Below, piece after piece: positions 44,498 to 53,045 of a DNA stretch of 64,000 nt. The number at the start of each line of letters is the position of its first letter. Position 1 is the first letter of the stretch. Both the position numbers and the translations under genes were made by a program. Below the pieces are notes generated by a model. It made no database searches, was not told the DNA's origin, and was given only the letters and a program-made list of their open reading frames with translations. The DNA comes from Arcticimaribacter sp002477625 (GTDB lineage Bacteria > Bacteroidota > Bacteroidia > Flavobacteriales > Flavobacteriaceae), in the NCBI GenBank assembly GCA_943846665.1, contig OX044358.1:1302001-1366000 (forward strand), in the 5' to 3' direction.

Positions 44498-44995
44498 TTA
44501 TATATCTTCCTGTTTTGAAGCAGAAACGTGTGGTTTATGATTCGATAGGGAGTTGGTGAGATTAACTTGTGCATAGTTTCTCCAAATTTGATTCAATACA
44601 GTTAAAAAAACTTGAAAATCCGCTTCATTAATATCCTTATAACCAATTGCCCTTAATTCCTTTATAAACGGAAGAAGCTCTTCAATTAAACTACGACCGT
44701 GAGCTGTCAATTCAAGTTTGTAACGTTTAAAATCCCCTTCAAAAAGTGATCTTGTGATATAGCCCTTTTCAACCAATTTTATAATCATTTTGGAAGTTGT
44801 GGCACGAGTTCTAAAATTTAGATTAGTTAATTCCCTCTGCGATGCAGCATCTCCTAAGTCATAAATCTGCTGTAAAAAAACCCACTGCTCAATCGTTAAC
44901 TTAATGTTTTTTTCCTTGAACGCCTTTTGATAGGCTAATTGTATTCTTTTAACTGTTCGATCTAGGTATTGGCCGAAACCTTTTGAGCTATCCAT
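44498..44995 (-). CDS. MarR-family transcriptional regulator
   Basis: The 165-residue protein has the winged-helix pattern of MarR (EQWVFLQQIYDLGDAASQRE, RATTSKMIIKLVEKGYITR, with the wing near LFEGDFKRYKLELTAHGRSL). It starts 50 nt from the hpd start on the opposite strand, so it is well placed to control the phenylalanine/tyrosine operon, as HmgR-type regulators do elsewhere. The ligand (for example homogentisate) is inference. Confidence 0.88.
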   Translation of the reverse strand: MDSSKGFGQYLDRTVKRIQLAYQKAFKEKNIKLTIEQWVFLQQIYDLGDAASQRELTNLNFRTRATTSKMIIKLVEKGYITRSLFEGDFKRYKLELTAHGRSLIEELLPFIKELRAIGYKDINEADFQVFLTVLNQIWRNYAQVNLTNSLSNHKPHVSASKQEDI

Positions 44996-45031
44996 TTTTT
45001 TAAATAAGATATAAAAATAAGAAAATTTTAC

Positions 45032-45039
45032 TAACTTTG
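45032..45039 (+). promoter_or_regulatory. -7 promoter element (TAACTTTG) of the hpd operon
   Basis: TAACTTTG matches TANNTTTG and ends 6 nt before ATG 45046. Transcription starting there would be leaderless from ATG 45046 or have a 15-nt leader to ATG 45061. It rules out the TTG start at 45037. Confidence 0.55.
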
Positions 45040-45045
45040 TTTCCT

Positions 45046-46197
45046 ATGAAACAAAAACAAATGACGACAACAAACCAAACCTTACCCAAGATTTTTAAAG
45101 ATGCGAAAGACTTTATGCCTCTTAATGGAACCGATTACGTTGAATTCTATGTAAGCAATGCCAAACAAGCAGCATATTTCTATAAAGCGGCATTGGGGTT
45201 TCAATCCTATGCTTATGCAGGTCTAGAAACTGGATTAAAAGAGCACGAAAGCTATGTAGTTGCTCAAGGGAAAATCAAACTAATGTTTACCTCACCACTC
45301 AAAAGCAACACCTTTGTTGGAAAACATATTGACAAACATGGAGATGGTATAAAAGTTGTGGCCCTTTGGGTTGACAATGCTATTGATGCGTATCATACGG
45401 CAATAGAAAAAGGCGCTCGTTCCTATATGAAACCTATTGTAACCAATGATGATGATGGGACAATTATCTGCTCAGGCATCCACACTTATGGAGAAACGGT
45501 TCATGTTTTTATTGAACGAACGAACTACAGGGGTCATTTCATGCCTGGTTTTATTAAATGGCAAACACCAGATTTTAATCCGCCTTCAGTTGGATTGAAA
45601 TATATTGACCATATGGTTGGAAATGTCGCCCTCGGGGAGATGAATAAGTGGGTTAATTTTTACGAGGAGGTAATGGGATTCACAAACATTTTGACGTTTG
45701 ATGACAAAGATATTTCTACAGAATATACGGCACTTATGAGCAAGGTTGTTTGTAATGGAAATGGACGAATTAAGTTTCCAATAAACGAACCTGCAAAAGG
45801 GATAAAACGTTCTCAAGTTGATGAATACCTTGATTTTTATGAAGGAGAAGGGGTTCAGCACCTGGCAGTAGCAACGGATGATATTGTGATGACCGTCCGC
45901 GAAATGCGAAATCGCGGGATAGAATTTCTACCCATCCCCGACAGCTATTATGAAACAGTTCTAGACCGCGTGGGAAAAATTGATGAAGACATCAAGCCCC
46001 TAAAAGAGTTAGGTATTTTGATTGATCGAGATGATGAAGGTTATCTATTGCAAATTTTTACCAAACCAATTGAGCCAAGGCCAACATTGTTTTTTGAAAT
46101 TATTCAACGAAAAGGGGCACAGTCTTTTGGGAAAGGGAATTTTAAAGCTCTTTTTCAAGCAATAGAAAGAGAGCAAACTATTCGAGGAACTCTATAA
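45046..46197 (+). CDS. hpd: 4-Hydroxyphenylpyruvate dioxygenase
   Basis: Converts 4-hydroxyphenylpyruvate to homogentisate. Length from ATG 45046 is 383 residues; ATG 45061 (MTTTNQTLPKIFKD) is an alternative giving 378. Fe ligands are seen as His in IDHMVGNV, His in QHLAVATDDI and Glu in LFFEIIQRKG near the C-terminus. Two VOC-fold halves are present (DYVEFYVSNAKQAAYFYKAA and VNFYEEVMGF). It heads the operon that continues with phhA, hmgA, fahA and a flavin-reductase-like gene. Confidence 0.95.
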   Translation: MKQKQMTTTNQTLPKIFKDAKDFMPLNGTDYVEFYVSNAKQAAYFYKAALGFQSYAYAGLETGLKEHESYVVAQGKIKLMFTSPLKSNTFVGKHIDKHGDGIKVVALWVDNAIDAYHTAIEKGARSYMKPIVTNDDDGTIICSGIHTYGETVHVFIERTNYRGHFMPGFIKWQTPDFNPPSVGLKYIDHMVGNVALGEMNKWVNFYEEVMGFTNILTFDDKDISTEYTALMSKVVCNGNGRIKFPINEPAKGIKRSQVDEYLDFYEGEGVQHLAVATDDIVMTVREMRNRGIEFLPIPDSYYETVLDRVGKIDEDIKPLKELGILIDRDDEGYLLQIFTKPIEPRPTLFFEIIQRKGAQSFGKGNFKALFQAIEREQTIRGTL

Positions 46198-46204
46198 TAA
46201 ACCT

Positions 46205-47938
46205 ATGGTTGAAAATGAAGTTTTAGCGCGATTACCAGAACACTTACGCCAGTATATAAAACCTCAGAATTATAAAAATTATTCGGCAAAGGATCAGTCT
46301 GTGTGGCGTTATGTGATGTATAAAAACACAGATTTCTTATCTCAATATGCACACAAGAGCTACCTCAATGGATTAAAGATTACGGGAATTACCAAAAATC
46401 GCATTCCAAACTTATATGGAATGAATCGCATTCTAAAAGAAATAGGATGGGCAGCAGTAGCAGTTGATGGATTTATCCCTCCACGATCGTTTATGGAATT
46501 CCAAGCATATAATGTATTGGTTATTGCTAGTGAAATTCGACAACTCAACCATATCGAGTATACGCCTGCACCCGACATTATCCACGAATCTGCTGGACAT
46601 GCACCGATGCTTGTTAACCCTGAATACGCAGCGTTTTTAAAACGTTTTGGCGAAATTGGTGCGAAAGCAATAAGTCTGCCTTCCAATATGAAAATGTTTA
46701 ATGCCATAAGAAAGTTGTCTATTCTTAAGGAAAGTAAGGATCCCAAAGAAGCAAGTATTTTAGAAGCACAACAGGAAATTATTACGCTACAAAACCAAAC
46801 AGATCAACTTTCAGAAATGGACTGCCTAAGAAATATGCATTGGTGGTCAGTCGAATATGGATTAATTGGAACCCCAAAAGATTTTAAACTTTTTGGGGCT
46901 GGACTTCTCTCCTCAATCGGTGAAAGTAAATGGTGCTTATCAGAAAAGGTTAAAAAGCATCCATATTCTTTGGATGTTATTCATCAAAAGTTTGACATTA
47001 CGCAACCCCAACCGCACCTTTTTGTCACGCCTGACTTTGCTCATTTAAGTAAAGTTTTAGAGGAATTTGCAAATACCATGGGGCTTCGAAAAGGAGGAAA
47101 AGAAGGAGTAGAAAAGCTAATCCTCTCTAATGAAATAGGGACAATTGAACTGAGTACAGGGCTTCAAATTTCGGGAAAGTTTACAACGCTAATCCCTAAC
47201 CCCAAAAATACAGCTCAGGCGGCGTATATTCAAACAGTTGGTCCCAGTGCTTTGGCCTACAGAAACCAAGAAATGGTTGGACATAGTTCATTGTATCACG
47301 CGAGTGGTTTTGGTTCTCCAATCGGAAAACTGAAAGGAAGTAATCTTGCCATTGAAGACATGACCCCAAGTGACTTGGAAGCTTTTAGCATTGTGGAAGG
47401 AAATACCGTTGTCCTGGCTTTTGAAAGTGGCGTAATGGTTGAAGGAAAAATTGTTACGGGTATCAGGAATTTATTTGGAAAAATCATGTTGATCTCCTTT
47501 GTAGATTGTATGGTTCGTTTTCAAGAACAGATCCTTTTCCAACCTCAATGGGGACAATTTGATATGGCCATTGGCAAGTCAATTAGGTCAGCCTATGCTG
47601 GTCCAGCAGATACCCAGCACTTTCCTTTTGAAAGACATTCCATGCTGTCAACTCAAACGCCTCCAATAGCTGACAAAACAGACCTATTATATCGCTCCAC
47701 CCAAGAGATTATGGCGGATAACCATGATTTTCAAACAAAAATGGACGCACTTGGTCCAACAATAGAAGCAATCGATTCGGAAGATTGGCTCTTGGCCCTC
47801 GATTTTCATACGTTATGTGTGGCTAAAAATAATATAGTATGGAAAGAAAAAGCCTTAAAAAGACTTACAGAAATAAAAAGAAATAACCCTTCTTTGGTGC
47901 ATTTAATTGAAGATGGATTACAGTTGTTTTCATGCTAA
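46205..47938 (+). CDS. phhA: Aromatic amino acid hydroxylase (phenylalanine 4-monooxygenase), long form
   Basis: It converts phenylalanine to tyrosine with a pterin cofactor. The catalytic domain in the first half has the iron ligands His127 and His132 (HESAGHAPM) and Glu217 (WWSVEYGL). Total length is 577 residues, against about 260-300 for classical bacterial PAH. Residues about 290-577 form an extra C-terminal region (LILSNEIGTIELSTGLQISG; GNTVVLAFESGVMVEG) of unknown role. Such long forms are seen in Bacteroidota. It lies 7 nt after hpd. Confidence 0.9.
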   Translation: MVENEVLARLPEHLRQYIKPQNYKNYSAKDQSVWRYVMYKNTDFLSQYAHKSYLNGLKITGITKNRIPNLYGMNRILKEIGWAAVAVDGFIPPRSFMEFQAYNVLVIASEIRQLNHIEYTPAPDIIHESAGHAPMLVNPEYAAFLKRFGEIGAKAISLPSNMKMFNAIRKLSILKESKDPKEASILEAQQEIITLQNQTDQLSEMDCLRNMHWWSVEYGLIGTPKDFKLFGAGLLSSIGESKWCLSEKVKKHPYSLDVIHQKFDITQPQPHLFVTPDFAHLSKVLEEFANTMGLRKGGKEGVEKLILSNEIGTIELSTGLQISGKFTTLIPNPKNTAQAAYIQTVGPSALAYRNQEMVGHSSLYHASGFGSPIGKLKGSNLAIEDMTPSDLEAFSIVEGNTVVLAFESGVMVEGKIVTGIRNLFGKIMLISFVDCMVRFQEQILFQPQWGQFDMAIGKSIRSAYAGPADTQHFPFERHSMLSTQTPPIADKTDLLYRSTQEIMADNHDFQTKMDALGPTIEAIDSEDWLLALDFHTLCVAKNNIVWKEKALKRLTEIKRNNPSLVHLIEDGLQLFSC

Positions 47939-47954
47939 TTTAAAAAACACGCCT

Positions 47955-49127
47955 ATGCCAATATATCATCACTTAGGAAAAATCCCAAATAAACGACACA
48001 CTCAGTTTAGAAAAAAAGACGGTAGTCTTTTTCATGAAGAGTTATTTGGCACAATTGGTTTTGACGGAATGTCAACACTAATCTATCATCATCATAGACC
48101 CACCCAAATAAAGCAAATTGAAAGCCCTAAGGATTTGCGTCCGAAAATTGCGGTTCAAAATAACATCACATCTCGAAAATTGATCAGCTTTGAGGTTGCA
48201 CCTAAAGATGATTTTTTAGATTCGAGGGTTCCGCTATTGGTAAATAGTGATGTCCATATTGGTGTAGCCTCGCCAAGAACTTCATTGACTCAATATTTTT
48301 ATAAAAATGTAGATGCTGATGAAATGCTATTCATTCATCACGGAACTGGTGTTCTGCGCACATTTATAGGTCAAATTCCCTTTAAACCGGGAGATTACCT
48401 GATTATACCTCGCGGCATAATTTATCAGATAGAATTTGATTCAACCTATAATCGGATTCTTTTTGCGGAGTCTTTTCATCCAATATACACGCCAAAACGT
48501 TATCGAAATTGGTTTGGACAGTTGATGGAAAATGCTCCATTTTGTGAACGGGACTATATTCTCCCTAAAGCGTTGGAAACGCATGATGAAAAAGGAGACT
48601 TTATTTTAAAGATAAAAAAGGGAGGTTGGTTGAATACCGTTCATTATGCATCTCATCCTTTTGATGTAGTCGGGTGGGATGGATATAATTATCCCTATGG
48701 TTTTTCGATCCATAATTTTGAACCCATAACGGGTCGAATTCATCAACCTCCACCTGTTCATCAAACATTTGAAACCAATGCTTTTGTCATTTGCTCATTC
48801 TGCCCGCGACTCTATGACTATCACCCAAAAGCAATCCCTGCTCCTTATAATCATTCTAATATTGATTCTGACGAAATGATTTATTATTTAGATGGCGACT
48901 TCATGAGCCGTACTGATGTAGCACCTGGTCATATTTCTTTACATCCATCGGGAATACCACATGGGCCTCACCCAGGAACTTATGAGCAGAGCATTGGAAA
49001 AATAAAAACAGAAGAATTAGCAGTTATGATAGATACCTTTCATCCTCTACAACTAACAGCAGCGGCTCTTGAAATTGAAGACGGAAAATATTTTACATCT
49101 TGGTTAGACGATAATAAAAAAACATGA
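47955..49127 (+). CDS. hmgA: Homogentisate 1,2-dioxygenase
   Basis: Opens the homogentisate ring to maleylacetoacetate. I choose ATG 47955 (MPIYHHLGKIPNKRHTQFRK), giving 390 residues; the longer ORF from 47907 overlaps phhA and has an unlike start. Cupin-like signatures include DADEMLFIHHGTGVLRTFIG, GDYLIIPRGIIYQIEF and HPSGIPHGPHPG, the last supplying iron ligands. It overlaps fahA by 4 nt. Confidence 0.95.
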   Translation: MPIYHHLGKIPNKRHTQFRKKDGSLFHEELFGTIGFDGMSTLIYHHHRPTQIKQIESPKDLRPKIAVQNNITSRKLISFEVAPKDDFLDSRVPLLVNSDVHIGVASPRTSLTQYFYKNVDADEMLFIHHGTGVLRTFIGQIPFKPGDYLIIPRGIIYQIEFDSTYNRILFAESFHPIYTPKRYRNWFGQLMENAPFCERDYILPKALETHDEKGDFILKIKKGGWLNTVHYASHPFDVVGWDGYNYPYGFSIHNFEPITGRIHQPPPVHQTFETNAFVICSFCPRLYDYHPKAIPAPYNHSNIDSDEMIYYLDGDFMSRTDVAPGHISLHPSGIPHGPHPGTYEQSIGKIKTEELAVMIDTFHPLQLTAAALEIEDGKYFTSWLDDNKKT

Positions 49128-50341
49128 TACACATCCCACCAAACTCTGATTTTTCAATCCATAATCTTCCCTTTGGAATATTTTCAACCCAAGGCAGTGC
49201 ACCTAAGGTTGGTATTGCTGTAGGGGCACATATTTTGGATTTAACCGCCCTAAGTCGCTGTCATAAATTTGATTTTGACAGCTCGGTTTTTCAGAAGCCT
49301 TTTTTGAATGACTTTATTTCTTTAGGAAAAGAGAAAACGGTACAACTAAGAAAAGATATTCAAAGTTGGATCAAAGATAAAAACAGTGTCTTATATCATA
49401 ACAAGGACTTATTTGTTTCTCAAGCGGACTCGAAAATGCACCTTCCAGTTCGTGTGGGAGATTATACCGATTTCTACTCAAGTTTAGAACACGCAACTAA
49501 CGTAGGAAAAATATTTCGGGATCCTAAAAATGCGCTTTTACCCAATTGGAAGCACATTCCAGTTGCCTATCATGGACGAGCATCATCTATTATACCGAGT
49601 GGACAATCAATTTTTCGACCAAAAGGCCAAGTAGTACCAACTGGGGCTACTCAACCTGTTTATCAACCTACTGAAAGCTTAGATTTTGAATTGGAAATGG
49701 CCTATATCATTGGTAAAGAAAACAAGCTAGGACAAACGATTTCGACTGAAGAGGCAGAAGAATACATCTTTGGGATAGTCATTTTTAATGACTGGTCTGC
49801 CCGTGATATTCAAAAATGGGAATACGTTCCATTAGGCCCTTTTTTAGGAAAGAATTTTGCCTCTTCTATATCCCCTTGGGTAGTTCCTCTCGAAGCACTT
49901 GACCCATTTAGAGTGAAGGGCCCAACTCAAGAACCAGAAGTTTTACCTTATTTACAGTACGAAGGGATGAAAAATTATGACATTAAGTTAGAAGTGGGTA
50001 TTACCCCTGAGAACACAAGCGAAAGGATTGTGAGCAGATCAAACTTTAAACATATGTATTGGAATATGGTTCAGCAACTAGCACACCACACGACAAACGG
50101 ATGCAATGTAAGGGTGGGTGATATGATAGCATCGGGAACAATTTCGGGAACAGAAGCGTCCTCGTTTGGCTCTATGCTAGAGTTGTCATGGGCAGGAACT
50201 AAACCCATTAAAATGCAGGATGGTTCAGAGCGTAAATTCCTTCATGATGATGATACGGTGACCATGCGGGCTTTTAGTGAAAAAGGCCACATTCGAGTTG
50301 GCTTTGGAGAAGTTTTAACTAAAATAAAACCCCATATATGA
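49124..50341 (+). CDS. fahA: Fumarylacetoacetase
   Basis: Hydrolyses fumarylacetoacetate to fumarate and acetoacetate. The 405-residue protein carries the FAH N-terminal SH3-like domain (NLPFGIFSTQGSAPKVGIAV) and catalytic barrel with DFYSSLEHATNVGKIFRD, ESLDFELEMAYIIGKEN and NDWSARDIQKWEYVPLGPFL, which hold the metal and catalytic residues. It overlaps hmgA and the next gene by 4 nt each (ATGA junctions), so the operon is tightly coupled. Confidence 0.96.
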   Translation: MIHIPPNSDFSIHNLPFGIFSTQGSAPKVGIAVGAHILDLTALSRCHKFDFDSSVFQKPFLNDFISLGKEKTVQLRKDIQSWIKDKNSVLYHNKDLFVSQADSKMHLPVRVGDYTDFYSSLEHATNVGKIFRDPKNALLPNWKHIPVAYHGRASSIIPSGQSIFRPKGQVVPTGATQPVYQPTESLDFELEMAYIIGKENKLGQTISTEEAEEYIFGIVIFNDWSARDIQKWEYVPLGPFLGKNFASSISPWVVPLEALDPFRVKGPTQEPEVLPYLQYEGMKNYDIKLEVGITPENTSERIVSRSNFKHMYWNMVQQLAHHTTNGCNVRVGDMIASGTISGTEASSFGSMLELSWAGTKPIKMQDGSERKFLHDDDTVTMRAFSEKGHIRVGFGEVLTKIKPHI

Positions 50342-51240
50342 ACACATGCACCACCATAGATCCCTCTCAGATTGATCAAATGAGCGTTCATAATTATTTA
50401 CTTTCGGCTGTTGCTCCTAGACCAATTTGTTTTGCAAGTACAATTGATCATAAAGGGAATGTGAACTTAAGTCCTTTTAGTTATTTTAATGTTTTTAGCT
50501 CAAATCCGCCAATTTTAATTTTTTCACCCGCACGAAGTGGAAAAGATAACAGCCAAAAACATACCCTTCTTAATGTTTTGGAGGTCAAGGAGGTTGTGAT
50601 AAACATAATAGACCACCCTTTGTTAGAACAGATGTCTTTATCCAGTGCTCCGTATGAGAGAGGAATTAACGAATTTGTAAAATCAGGGTTGACACAAGTA
50701 AAAAGCACTAAAATTTTACCGCCAAGGGTTGGAGAAGCCCCCGTATCTTTTGAATGCAAGGTAAATCAAGTTATTCCTTTAGGAGATGGGCCCGGGGCGG
50801 GAAATTTAATTTTGGCTGAGGTTGTATTAATGCATTTCCAGAATAAATTTTTAAATAATCACGGAAATCTGGATACTACAAAAATTGATTGGGTTGCTCG
50901 CATGGGAGAAAGGTGGTATGCAAAAATTAATAAAAAAGATTTATTTCAATTTCCTAAACCTGCAACTAAAAATTGTATAGGAGTAGATCAATTACCGGAA
51001 AGCGCACAAAAAAGCACTGTACTTACTGGGAATGACCTGGCTCAACTCGGAAAGAATGAACGGATCCCCACTCAAGCGGAATTAGATCAAACAACAAATA
51101 CTGATGCTATCAGAAAAATAATCGCCTCGACAAAAAATGGGGATAACGTACCGCTCTTTCATCAACTTGCCAAGGAAGAGCTTGCCCAAGAGAATTACTT
51201 TACAGCACTGGCTATAGTTTTTCTAGCAGAAGGATTGTAA
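50338..51240 (+). CDS. Flavin-reductase-like (DIM6/NTAB) protein of the tyrosine operon
   Basis: The 300-residue protein starts with a split-barrel flavin reductase domain (SAVAPRPICFASTIDHKGNV; NLSPFSYFNVFSSNPPILIF) that binds FMN. The final 80 or so residues (ERIPTQAELDQTTNTDAIRK) are an extra helical part. Overlap of 4 nt with fahA makes it part of the Phe/Tyr operon, where it is often seen in Bacteroidota but has no assigned step. No maleylacetoacetate isomerase gene (maiA) is present in this window. Confidence 0.8.
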   Translation: MNTCTTIDPSQIDQMSVHNYLLSAVAPRPICFASTIDHKGNVNLSPFSYFNVFSSNPPILIFSPARSGKDNSQKHTLLNVLEVKEVVINIIDHPLLEQMSLSSAPYERGINEFVKSGLTQVKSTKILPPRVGEAPVSFECKVNQVIPLGDGPGAGNLILAEVVLMHFQNKFLNNHGNLDTTKIDWVARMGERWYAKINKKDLFQFPKPATKNCIGVDQLPESAQKSTVLTGNDLAQLGKNERIPTQAELDQTTNTDAIRKIIASTKNGDNVPLFHQLAKEELAQENYFTALAIVFLAEGL

Positions 51241-51318
51241 AGTTCACTTCTCAAGTTTAAATTAAGAATTTCAAAAGCAACTATCTTGCATCCACTTCAA
51301 GCCTTGTAGCAAAAGAAA

Positions 51319-51341
51319 AAGCCATCGATTTTCGATGGCTT
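51319..51341 (-). terminator. Strong minus-strand hairpin terminator without an upstream ORF
   Basis: Arms 51319-51328 and 51332-51341 form a perfect 10-bp stem with a 3-nt loop. On the minus strand it is followed by a T-rich run (TTTTTCTTTT). No minus-strand gene ends here, but a minus-strand promoter lies at 51652-51682. On the plus strand it could also serve the tyrosine operon, though without a T-run. Confidence 0.75.
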
Positions 51342-51344
51342 GTC

Positions 51345-51645
51345 TAAGATGGCTCCCCCTATTATTCAAAGTTGCAGCACAATTTCTTCTTTTGACGATC
51401 CACTCACCTTAGACGATATCCAATTTTCCCTCAACAATAACACATAAGTACCGAAGAAGATATGCCTGTTATATAATCACACCTATCCTGTATTCAACAC
51501 TTTAGAATTTAAAAATAAATAAAACATCTAAAATTAAAATCTTATAAATGTTTTAACTTTTGTTTCTTAAAACTTGAACTAGCTTATTAGATTAGATATA
51601 ATATTAAAATATTTAAAAGTTGTATTAAGTAAATAATTAGCCTCC
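51345..51645 (-). ncRNA. Possible ORF-less transcription unit (ncRNA or gene remnant)
   Basis: The region between the minus-strand promoter at 51652-51682 and terminator at 51319-51341 has no ORF of note in the minus strand (short frames with many stops) and no RNA family I recognise. Length about 300-330 nt, very AT-rich. It could be a small RNA or the leftover of a deleted gene. Confidence 0.3.
51453..51472 (+). repeat. 20-nt direct repeat, copy 1
   Basis: Shares 19 of 20 bases with 51747-51766, the latter covering the stop of the cupredoxin fragment. Read as the trace of a duplicated cupredoxin gene tail. Confidence 0.75.
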
Positions 51646-51651
51646 TCCCAC

Positions 51652-51682
51652 CAAAGGTACAACACGAAACCCCTTTTGTCAA
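51652..51682 (-). promoter_or_regulatory. Bacteroidota-type promoter TTG-N20-TACCTTTG
   Basis: On the minus strand TTG (51680-51682) and TACCTTTG (51652-51659) are separated by 20 nt, an ideal -33/-7 arrangement. Transcription runs to lower coordinates toward the terminator at 51319-51341, with no ORF between. Confidence 0.7.
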
Positions 51683-51746
51683 TAGACTAGTTGTTCACAA
51701 TGGGTAAAAGTTTTTAACTAAAATATTTAATAAAAGTCAACTTAAT

Positions 51747-51766
51747 GAAGAGGATATGCCTGTTAT
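51747..51766 (+). repeat. 20-nt direct repeat, copy 2
   Basis: Second copy of the repeat at 51453-51472 with one mismatch. It overlaps the last codon and stop of the cupredoxin fragment. Confidence 0.75.
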
Positions 51767-51921
51767 TGAACTGTAATTGTCCCATACATACCATCGTGAG
51801 CTGAACATTGGTAGTAGTAAGTTCCAGCTGAGGTTGGTGTCCAGCTGATGGTTTGATTAGTTGTTCCATTATTAGTGATACCTCTTATAGTATTACTTGT
51901 TCCATTATTTAAATATTTAAC
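51763..51921 (-). pseudogene. Cupredoxin C-terminal fragment
   Basis: The minus frame encodes 52 residues from VKYLNNGTSNTIRG to the tail TYYYQCSAHDGMYGTITVQ, ending in TAA. Cys-X2-His-X2-Met is the type-1 copper ligand pattern of cupredoxins (amicyanin-like spacing). A TAG at 51922-51924 directly precedes the fragment and no start or signal is found, so the gene is 5'-truncated. The rest of the 51241-52010 gap holds the promoter, terminator and repeats listed; nothing else recognisable. Confidence 0.75.
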
Positions 51922-52010
51922 CTATTTATGTGGTTTAGTATTTATATCTAAATGTTTTTTTAAAGTTTTTCAGTTAAAATATTATGCCTACAAGTTAAAA
52001 AACATAATAC

Positions 52011-52826
52011 TTACTCAGATTTTAACTTAAAACGAAAAAGTCTAGGTTTTCCATTTTTCTCACTTTCAGAGCTTAGCCAAAACTCATCTTCATCAATAAT
52101 TTTAACAGCTTCAATTTGGGCAGGCTTGATGGGAATTAGATAGCGTTCTAGTTTAATTTTATCAAAACCATTTTTGACAAAATCCCTTATAGTATAGAAA
52201 AATTGTTCGCCCTTAAAGTTGTAGCCTGTAAGTGCAACTAGGTCTTTTTCATGATAATAATCTGCAGCTGTAATAAGTGCATCACTATTAATTACTGCCT
52301 TAGGGGTTAAAATATAATCTCCTGCAATTTTAGGAAAGCTATAAATTTCTGATTTTAAAGTCTTTCTGTTTTTGGAAAACAACACAAGTCGGTCCCCAAT
52401 AACTGCAAGAGCTTCAGCATCAAATTCGTTTTTGGGCTCCCTTGAAAAAGTAGTTTGAGCTTCGTAACGGATTGATATTGTACCTTTAAGGAAAAAATCT
52501 TTATCCAAAATATATATTTTCAAGTTTTCGCGAGTCGCGTAATTGTTTCCAGTATCAGCTATGTAGAAGTTTTCTGAATCTGCAGTGATATCTTCCCAAT
52601 CTATGTTTTTGAGTTGATTAAGTTCAATTTCCATTATTTTTTCCCCTTTCTGGTTAATAGTGTAAAGCTTTGGTTTATCTCCAGAATCATTGTGAGTAAT
52701 CAAGTAATCTCCAAAAAGCTCAAGTCCTGAAGTTTCCTCTACTGATTTAGGCATTTTAATGGTTTCATAGGATAGTTGTGTAATTCCTTTTAATGGTAAA
52801 AAAAGAAGGATAATTATAAATCGCAT
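52011..52826 (-). CDS. Secreted beta-propeller-like protein
   Basis: From ATG 52826 (MRFIIILLFLPLKGITQ) the protein has a signal peptide and 271 residues; the ORF to 52892 adds an unlike start. Repeated blade-like segments are visible (SGLELFGDYLITHNDSGDKP, NIDWEDITADSENFYIADTG, DAEALAVIGDRLVLFSKNRK). This resembles esterase-like/SdiA-regulated propellers; function unknown. It lies in the accessory strip. Confidence 0.6.
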   Translation of the reverse strand: MRFIIILLFLPLKGITQLSYETIKMPKSVEETSGLELFGDYLITHNDSGDKPKLYTINQKGEKIMEIELNQLKNIDWEDITADSENFYIADTGNNYATRENLKIYILDKDFFLKGTISIRYEAQTTFSREPKNEFDAEALAVIGDRLVLFSKNRKTLKSEIYSFPKIAGDYILTPKAVINSDALITAADYYHEKDLVALTGYNFKGEQFFYTIRDFVKNGFDKIKLERYLIPIKPAQIEAVKIIDEDEFWLSSESEKNGKPRLFRFKLKSE

Positions 52827-52941
52827 TGTTAACATTTTTTGATACAAGTTACCCAATAAATTATCAAGGACAAAAACCATTAAAATTTTCATAAGCTAAA
52901 ATTAATTACTTTATTTGGGTTTAATGACTCAAGCATATAAG

Positions 52942-53010
52942 ATGAAAAAAGCATTATTTTACTGTTGTTTTTCGCTTTTATTTGTTTTTTTTAGATACAC
53001 ACGTTATTGA
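52942..53010 (+). pseudogene. Orphan signal-peptide start (truncated gene)
   Basis: ATG 52942 begins MKKALFYCCFSLLFVFF, a good signal sequence, but the frame ends after 22 codons at 53008-53010. A plus-oriented terminator follows at 53046-53080, so this looks like an expression unit whose body was lost. Low certainty since the segment is short. Confidence 0.35.
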
Positions 53011-53045
53011 TTAAATTAAGGTCAAGTGGTATTGATGCTTTTTAG

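Noticed and set aside
45037..45045. TTG start for hpd upstream of ATG 45046
   Set aside because: It lies inside the -7 promoter element.
51380..51450. Plus-strand peptide tail SSFDDPLTLDDIQFSLNNNT
   Set aside because: Short, no start, no recognised family; may be chance or the end of a lost secreted gene.
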